The position numbers and the translations under genes are program-made. The notes below the pieces were generated by a model that saw nothing but the letters and a program-made list of their open reading frames with translations, searched no databases and was not told where the DNA came from. Below, piece after piece: positions 14,001-23,688 of a stretch of DNA of 64,000 nt. Source of the DNA: Lingula anatina (Eukaryota > Brachiopoda > Lingulata > Lingulida > Lingulidae); contig NW_019774403.1 in assembly GCF_001039355.2 (NCBI RefSeq), positions 72,229 to 136,228 on the forward strand. Reading direction: 5' to 3'. Within the stretch, counting starts at the first letter, position 1. Every line of letters starts with the position of its first letter.

Positions 14001-17000
14001 TGAATCTCACCTTGTAACAGCTGGCAGCATGCGATGAGGAGCCGTGAGGAGGTTGTTTTCGTTGACTTACCTTGGCGCAGAGACCACGCTGGCCACATGC
14101 TAAGCTACACTACATCTACAGTACATCTAAACTACATGTACAGTGCGCTTAGGCTGCCTTCACACTGAACCCTAATAACCAAATTCAGGGATTTTTTTTC
14201 TTTCAGTCTTTAAGGCCAACAATAATTTCCTTTCCAAAAATTACATTTATCTACACAATTTAATATTGTGTGGCTCCTGTGTACAGGCATCTGCTACTTG
14301 AAGAAGACAATTATAATGTGTGAGGCCACTCAGATCTCATATGCCTTGGCACAGTAGGGTTCAGAGTGAATGCTGATCACATTGCATTACCATTCACATA
14401 ATCAAGTAATATGATACAATACAATTTTATCTACACAAAAAACTGTATGCAAAAACACATCAACGGGGATTAAATTGAAATATTTCTGCTCCTTTTTTTT
14501 TTTTATTTTTTCCTCAGCAAATCAAATAAAGGAATCTATCATTATCAATTTCTGTCAAAGTACTGGCAACCCGGCGAAAAACAAAATCAATGTGATTTTC
14601 ATTGGCAACCTGACAAAAACAAAATCAATAAAGTCTTCATTATTCTTAGACAAAACATTGCCTTGAGCTACAGGTGAAATTTTTCCGTAGATACAATTTT
14701 ACCAGCTTGGGTGCCAATTGCGTAATTACGACTATGTGTAGATGCCATGGTACTATAGCAAGTTCAACTGCATTCAGCACCATTTCAACTTTTATAACCA
14801 AGACTTCTTTTAAAATAAAATTATTTGCTAGATTTTATCATTAAGTGTGTATGTTGACAGAAACCGGAGTCACCCTATCGATGGGAATTGATATATAATG
14901 GTGTCAGGACTACTTTCAAAAGGGAGACTCCCTATGTTTGCCAGCAAGTGCTTGGTTATAATTATAGTTTGCAACAACAATTCTGGGAATAGCTCAAGGA
15001 AACTGACTATTTGATTGAATTCGTGGATTTAGTTTAAACTGGGCAGTCTAGTTTTACCAGGGCAAATGTTGACAACCAAAGTCAGAGCATATCTTGCTTC
15101 CATGTTTATGTAACAAAGAAATGAGAGATTCAGCCATGTTTAGGGTCTTTTAAGGTGCGTTCCTGTTGGAACTATTGTTCAAGGTAGATTGATCCAACTC
15201 CTCAGGGACACGCCTCCTTAAGCATCTAGGGATTGATTTCCATCATATGCAGTTGGCTTCTGGATGTTGTTTCAAATTGTGTGACCCAACACCAAAGTTA
15301 ACCACCCACTAGCTGCTGGAGGATGCGTGTCGCACGCTCCAAAGATTCATTGGAGACGCACCCTTATTCTTGACAAGTGCTATTACACAAGTCAGATCCA
15401 CCCTAGCAACAGGTCAGTGACATCCATTTCTGCTGTGACTTGACAGCAAATTAAACCATCCATCCATTCATCTTTGTGCAGAGAATTTAACTTTAGAACT
15501 GCACATCAATTAGTCAACATCCTGAAGCTAGTTTCATGTTAAACAGTGCTGAATGTAGCTCCATGAACAGTAAATACAGGATCCAAGTTAGGCTTTGTAT
15601 GTACAAGAGTGGAGATGGGAAACATGTTGATTTATGTCACTGGTGAGCAAGTTCTTTTAATTTGACTTTATGATAAGAATTCAGCATTAACAGTGTCATT
15701 CTCGGGAGATATGACTTAATATTTTGGCATGGCATTGGGAATTTCAAAATGAGGGTATCACCGCGAAAATCAATGCTAAAGTGATGCAAACTGATATATA
15801 AATAGATATAAAATGATGTTTCACTTCACAAATATTCCCCCAAGCCCAGTCAGAATGACCAACCAGAATATTCAATCTTTTTTTTTTTTTTTTCGTAAAT
15901 CATACACCTTCTTCCCACTTCCCTTTGTACAACAACCATGTTGGCTTAAACAAAAAAGTTGTGCATATTTAAATTTTAGTAAAATCATTGTGATACAAAT
16001 GATCAAAATTAGGCACATTCCCAATTAAGTTGTGTTGGCTACACTGAAAGTACATACTTTCACCGTAAGCCTGATGATATCACAATATCCAACCATAAGA
16101 AGCCAATCTAATCACTCAGTTGCCCCACCCATGTACACTATATCAAGGCAAGTGACACGCCTTAAGATAAACTTTTTATGAATAGATATTGTAAGCACAA
16201 GTATATGTGTATATTCAGTTAAGCCACAACAACTGGAAATGTGCATTTGATGAATAATAGATCTCCATATATAACATGCAGTGCAAGGTGCTTGCTGTCA
16301 TGAACATTAAGTGACAATCAAACAAACAGTTGACAAAGTGACATTCACAAATATAAAAACATAACAGAGAACATTCAAGGAACAGAAAGCAAATGGTGCT
16401 TGGAGAAGCAAAAAAAAAAAAAATAAATAAAAATAATCACAGACAAATGATCCCAGCCTAAGCTTTAGCTGCTGAGACAGTAGAGATTCACATGCACAAA
16501 AATAGAACAAAAGGAAAGAATAACATAAAACAAAACCTATCAAAAATGGTTCAAGAAGGCATAAAAAGAGAAATGAACAGCACAATATGGACACCATCCA
16601 AAAACCACTGGAGTGTACGAAAATAAAATCCAGGTTACGAGCAATGTCATAAAACTAACAACATTGTAGGCAACAAGAAATCTGTGCAGCAATAAACAAG
16701 TGGCATACAATTCACAATCTCCCATCACAACGACAATAAAGAGCTTTTCCAACCTGACCAATGACTGCTGAACAATTCAGCCCCAAGGAGACTGGACAAT
16801 TTTATATACATCTTCAAAGACTTTATCCATGAACAAATTACCAGTGTCTATTTTTTTCCCCAAAATTTTGAATCTTTTCATTAAAAAGACTTTTTAAAAA
16901 ATGACCATAAAAGGTTGGCCAATAATCAATTTTGATTGAAATTTCACTAATAACACCTGACAAGTTAATTTTCCAGTCAACCCCCAGTCACTGAAAATGT

Positions 17001-20000
17001 ATCAGCTCAAAGCAGAAATGTGACACAGACAGATAAAAATGTGCAGTCACAGTGCATGAAAACAATCTGCCACAAGAAAGTGTGCTTTTGTTTTTGTTAT
17101 TTCTTCTTGTCAAGGACACAATAAAAAAATAAAACCAACCCCCCAAAAAACTGTTATTTCAACTTTTGAGCAAATAAAGACATGGACATATTGTTTCAGC
17201 TGGTGAAAAAAAAAGCATTTTGCAGCAGAAGGATTTGGGGAACATCCACTGAGTAAGAGATAGATTTACAATGTCAGAAACATGCAAGAACATGAAGACT
17301 GAGGACTTGTGTCATGGCCAGTAACCATATTATGTCTGGGCCCATGGACCATTTTTTCTTTTTTTTTGGTTCAAGTATCAAAAGAGGTGGCATAAAACTA
17401 TCCATAAATAATCTTCAGTTTATCTGTAGGGCACTCCACAGTATTTTTCCTTATCGCAGCACCTATTTTGTAATTTTTTTTCCATTTTCCCCACTGTAAA
17501 ATTGAGAATTTGCTTATACTGGAAATTGACTGAACATGCCTTAGTTGACTTTTGGAGACTAAATAAGTTGCATAAAATTACACCATTATTTGCTTTCAGT
17601 GCACTTTCAGGCTATCAAAAAAAGTATTTGTCCCAATGATTATTATAACATTAAATTTCATATTCCTGCATACAGCTTTAAGCCTCTTCCATGCTATTTC
17701 AATGTACTTCACAAATACTGGAATAACATGCAACTGTTTTTATTATTTGCCCTTTTACAAGGAATGTGAAGTGATGAAGGAGTTACAGAGTTGGCAAAAA
17801 GATGTATACTGTGGAATGACCCTCTTATGACAATTGAATGTGATGGTACTGATTTCAAAATAAGAAAGTGGGGACAATTTGCCTGAAATATAGCAATTTA
17901 ATATAATATAGAGTTTGTTATTATCATTTTGGTCAAGTTTTTGAGATTTTAAACCAGGCACTATTATGCCTTCATTACTTCTGATTTTTTAATCCTTTTT
18001 TTTCTCTTTCCCATTTAATTTTTTGGTTGAGAATACTGAGAAAGAAATCATGAAACCTGTCTTTTAGTTGCCTTTTGCCCAAGAACCAAAGAACTATACA
18101 TAGGTGTCTTTTATTTATCTATTAATCATTTTCCTTATTTAAAAAAAGGGGGGAAAGGGAATTAAATAACATAAAATATTTTTCAATCAAAATATTTCAC
18201 CAAAAAATTCAAACCCAACAACATAAATAGCAGCATATTATTTTTAGGTCTTGTTGAATTGGACTTTGTACCCCCACCACTACCCACAGTGCCAATTCCA
18301 ACATGGCCGCCAAGCATAAATATGGTTACCAACTTCAGACACCCCTCTGCCATAGAACTTGCTTACCAGGGAGGTGTAAACTGTGTATGCTATGGTTTGA
18401 TTTCTTGGAGGAGGAACGGGAGTGACTCGAGACGTCCGGAGTTGTGTCGTCGGATTTGTGAATCTTGTCCAGCATAGGCGTCGACACTGTTATGGCGGGA
18501 TGATGGGAAGCAGAGTTGGATCCTTTATTAAAGGCGAAGACGGAACAGTCACATAGACAAACAAGCATTAAATACAGTGAATATGAATGCACGCCTCACT
18601 CTTGAGCTGATGATTGTTTGTACAAGGCTTATTTTGAAGAGTGCACTGGTTTGGTGTTGTCTTGGAAGGTGATCGTACAAGAGACACCTGGTGGTGCGGA
18701 GGAGGGGTTCAAAAGGTAAGCAAAAAACTTCTTGCTTAAATGGTTATGCTTATCATTAACCAGGAGTTCAAACAAAAACCTATTTTTTCCATAAACAAAT
18801 CATAGAAACTTCACCCAATGGGAAATCAAAAGGCAGCATGACACCAAGGACATAAGCCCATTTTTAAACTTTGTGGTTTCTTCACAAGTCCTTTTAAAAA
18901 GCACAGATACTGTGTTCACAAACTTTTTGGACAGCCGAATTAATAAAAAACTATTTAGGATCTTCTTTTTCATATTTTTCTATGACCTCCAAAACCACCA
19001 GTAAACTTTACAAATATATCACCAGACTGTCCAAAAAGAAAAAGGATAAAACCAAGCCAGTGCAACCTTCAACCAGGAAAATGGCACCCATTTACAGGGG
19101 CATCAAGAATTTAAAAATCAGCAGAATTCAAATAACACACAAGTGACTTAATAATTCACACAAAGAGAAGCCTGCCAACATTGGTGAAAATTTTGGAACT
19201 AGTTTGTGGAAATTATATACTATTTCAAGTTAACCATCCAATCCAATTTTACAGTATATTATGATTAAAAAAATTTTTTTTGAAAATCTTTTAACAATTT
19301 CTGTTTTAAGAACATAAAAGAAGTTATGTTTGAATGGTAAGAAGTTAGCCTCTTTCAACCCAAAATATCCCACCAATGATGGGGGCATCGTATAACAATG
19401 ACGCAGACAATAGATAAAATAGAACATAAAACTTGTCAGCCTGTTCTAGAGACCCCCCCCTCCCCCAACCCCTCCAATAATAAAATTTGGAAGATATATT
19501 TTGTTGCATGAGCATAAAATGTAATACTGACTAAGAACTAATCTTGAATCTGCAACCGATACATGAGAATAAGAAGTCAGAAACAATTCATGCTAATTTT
19601 GGTTGAATTACATTTTCTACAAAATTAACCTGCTTGCATCCTTTGCGGTTAGAATTTGTTGATTTTACAACTTTTTCAATTAGCTTTAATTACATGTTGT
19701 AAAATATTTTCCTCAAAAATGGCAGAAAAACCACAATTTATATCAAAACATCAATCAAATTCAAGTTAACAAACAAACATTCAAGTAAATAAATAAATAA
19801 ATAAGCAAAAAGTATCCAAGAGAAGGAAGGCAAACGTTGTATAACCCCTGTTTCTTTGTGTGGGAGGAAGAGGAAGGGGAGGCACATCAGAAGAGGCAGA
19901 GAACAGGCTGGCATAAGACAGCATAATATATGATCCGTTAGTACATAAATATACAGATATATGACGGGTTAAAGTGAAGGAGTACCTGTGTGGCCACGTT

Positions 20001-20399
20001 TCCCTGTCTCCCCACCAGAACTCTCATGACGGGAGTGGCCCAGCGCGTGTAATTTTTCCGTAAGTCCGTGCAACTTGCCTGCGAAGCTGTGATGCTTACT
20101 ATTGTCGTGTTTCGACTCGGGCATTGCAAATATGAATTCCTGCGACCTATGCGTGATGGGTGCACACGCAGTTTGCGACGCCATTGCCGCTACGTCAGTC
20201 ACTGAACACTGATTCTTACCCAGAGAAGGCTTTGGAGGTTTTTTCATGAAGGAGATAAAAAGGTGTCGACACAAATCCTCTGGTATGGCTGCTTCCATGT
20301 AGAACTCCATGAACTTCTTGAAGCCATCATAGTCAATGGGCTGTAAAACAAATTGCCATATTTATTCCTTTCAAATATAGTTTATTTCCAGAACAATTT

Positions 20400-20492
<93 letters not shown>

Positions 20493-23400
20493 GCCCATCA
20501 TAACAAAACTTTTTTCCTTTTTTTAAAATAAAAGTAAAGCAGTGAAATTATTGTCAAAATAAATCATGTCTTTATAAAAAACTTCTAAAAATACTAAATT
20601 ACACATCAGCTCTCAAAAGCTACATGCCAAGAATTTCAAATATTCTTGTTTTTGCATAAAACTTATTTTTTCCAATTCAGGTTGAAATTAATTTATTTCA
20701 TCTTCACTCCTCTGGAAACTCTTTATAACATCCTACATTCTTTCTGTCTTAATGCTCTATTATATTCAACTAACTTTTCAGTGTACTTAAATAAAGATTC
20801 ACTTGCCTCATCCTTGCTGTACTGGGAAAGGATCCCGTCACCTTCAAACTCTTTCAGGGTATCTTTGAGGTTTTTGGAAGAATCTGTAAATGATATGATA
20901 ATTATATAGTTCTATTCATTCTTCATATCCAGAGTCCCTTTAGAGGGACCAAAATGTTTCTGTGAAACAACTTAAGCTCAAAGATCTACAGAACAGTAAG
21001 CCCACACATGATGTTTTCCACATGGTATTTTAAACAGTGTATTTTTCTGAGGCTATGTAACTGCTGTATATGTCAATCTTTATTTGGCACTATTAGAGAC
21101 ACTAATCCGAGTAAAAAGTGACAATTTAAGTTTCTGATAATTTGATTGTATATTTAGTGAAACCTACAAAACTTGTTAAGATTTTTGAAATCTCAGCTTG
21201 AGGTGAAATAAACTAACTAGAGGGGACTGAATGGCAATGACATTTTGGTTCATGCCTTCAGTGCAAACATTATAGTATCTTTTTTTTTTTAATTGCTAAG
21301 GAGTAACTAATAAAATACGCAACTGTTTTAAGCTGTCAGCACATCAATCGGATAAAGCAGAATTGATGATGTGGAATGAAAACATCATGCTACATAAAAA
21401 AACAACTGTCAGAAACCTCTGTCAAGTCTGGTTTCAGTTCTACAAAATGCCACCCCTTAAAAGTGGACCCTTTCCAGTTCTTGTCCTCTTCCCTTTTTTT
21501 CACCCTCTGTCACACCACCTATCCCTCAGTAATTTCCACAAGGGTTCAATACTACCTACCTTCAGATTAAAGAGTTCTCCTAAAACCTCCTCCCTTCCCC
21601 TAAATCAAACAAGACCCCGATACTTGCCCATGTCCTGAAGCATTTCTCTCACTTCGTGTCTTTTTCACCCACCCTTGGTACAAAAATACTTAGGTGGCAT
21701 TGACATATGTCATCACAGCTAACCCCGGTTGCCATGGAAACACAGGTATCATGTCTACTTTGCTAATCACCTGCATTTATTTATAGACATGGTGATCACA
21801 TCTATGACAACTTCACCTCTGCCTGCAACAAGCACAGCTAGGGTTGTTATGAATAGAAAGGAGCACCATGACAATTAAAATCAAGGTGCTATAATCAAAT
21901 TGCAGCATAGTTTTTTCTAGAAATTCTCTTCAAGAACATTTATTTTTCAGCTTCAGCTGTTCTACCTTCCTTCTTTCTTTTTGATAGGAAAAAAATCAGT
22001 TATTTGTATTTTTGTTTTTTATAGTCAAAATTACTAAACAAACAGATCAATAGTTTCACATATATCAATAAATGTACAAAATTTTAACTGTGCTTGGAAA
22101 AAAAATATTAGCAGATGCGATTCATTTTTCCTTGTCAACTCTAACCCAGCAAAAGTACAGTTTTTGATTTTGCAGTGATGAAAGTGGACCCCTCAAAAAA
22201 TCCTGAAAATGTAAGAACCATTTTCAGATAGCGAATTTTTTCTAGCACCAACTATCAATTCAAATTGATATTAATCTAAGCAGCAGTGTAAAGCTGTGTG
22301 AAAACATTATGATTTATCTTAAATGACATCCTTCTGATGAAATCAGCTTTCACTTGAAATTACAGTAACTCCTTCAAAAGACAGTAACTTAAAATCAATT
22401 TCGACAACTATCCCAGATACCCATCTTTAGTCCACACTCATTATCTTAACAAGTAAGGCTATTTTTATAGTGACCAACTGGTCAAATAGCAAGATAAAAC
22501 TGGAAACCAATTAACACATCTGGAAAGGTGTAAAATCGGTATTAAACATTGATGGTCAGGTTAATTAACGATACAGTAGTAAATTTTTTTACCTGGCAGC
22601 TTTACCTGTTATGTGTTTGACTATCAGCTAGATGTTTTTTTTACCATATCAATTACTATAAACCAATTAAAAATGTAAGTTTATTTGAAATTTTAAAAAA
22701 AATTCCAAATCATTTGCAGGTAAAGTATTCCATAACTTTGTATCTAACACTGTGAATGTTCAATCAAAATGTGTTAACCTTTTTTCCATAATGAAGAGTT
22801 CTGATAGTAAATGATTAAAATTAGAAGCCCTAGTAATAAGTCCCTGTTGATATGATTAAAGAAGTTCAGAAATATATTGTGATGTTTCAGTATGGCAACA
22901 GACCGAAACTGACGGATATTTCTAACTACCATAGCAGCATATCGTGTATAGGGTAACATATTCTAAAAAATACTGGCATATTTCAATGGACTAACTTGCC
23001 ACTTTCAACACAGTATATTGCAAATGATGATAATCCTCTTTGGTATCCCTTTTTTTCTCTGAAAATGATCGTAATCCTCTTGGCATTTGTACTGATGCCT
23101 TTTCTTTTCTTTTTCTGTTAAAATAAAAAGAAGAAAAGTAAACCCTCATACCAGGTGAACTTTAAAAAAGATAAAAATAGAAAAACTGATTTTATATACC
23201 TGTTATAAAAAAAAACCCACATGGAAGACCGCCTAGTGATTTATAATCCGTAGCTAATAAGTAAATCAATTATTTCTACTGTCACCACAAATCAATCCTT
23301 GACGTCACTGGCATCTATACTTAGCTGTCACTGCAGCCTTGCACCACTGTCACGCAACTGTTATTGGTGACACTGAAATACGTGAAACCTATGACAGCTA

Positions 23401-23644
23401 AATTTAGGCAGGGACAACTATTTTTACCGGGACTCATCTATATCAGTCTATATTTAGAGTGAATCTCCGACAGAAATAGACACCTTGTTCCAAATTCAGC
23501 TCCATGCTTGCATCAAAGTATCTACCTTAGCATGTCGATGGGTTATTAAAACTGGTGTTAATTTGAAGATGCGTGTCACCAACAGGTTCTGGACGAAACA
23601 GTTACATGGTTATTACATCTGGTCTTGGCAACCAGTGAGTGAGT

Positions 23645-23688
<44 letters not shown>

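Larger units (their letters stand above)
12749..18366 (-). other. DGK intron 4
   Basis: 5.6 kb, AT-rich. It contains the alternative first exon at 14071-14098 and a possible decayed inverted-repeat element around 15151-15370. I see no other exon-like segment. Confidence 0.6.

Noticed and set aside
18523-18592. Possible hydrophobic alternative N-terminus reading into exon 4
   Set aside because: The open frame extends from an internal ATG ([14 protein letters not shown]) but the only support is openness over about 20 codons; the stretch is explained as the pyrimidine tract of the acceptor.
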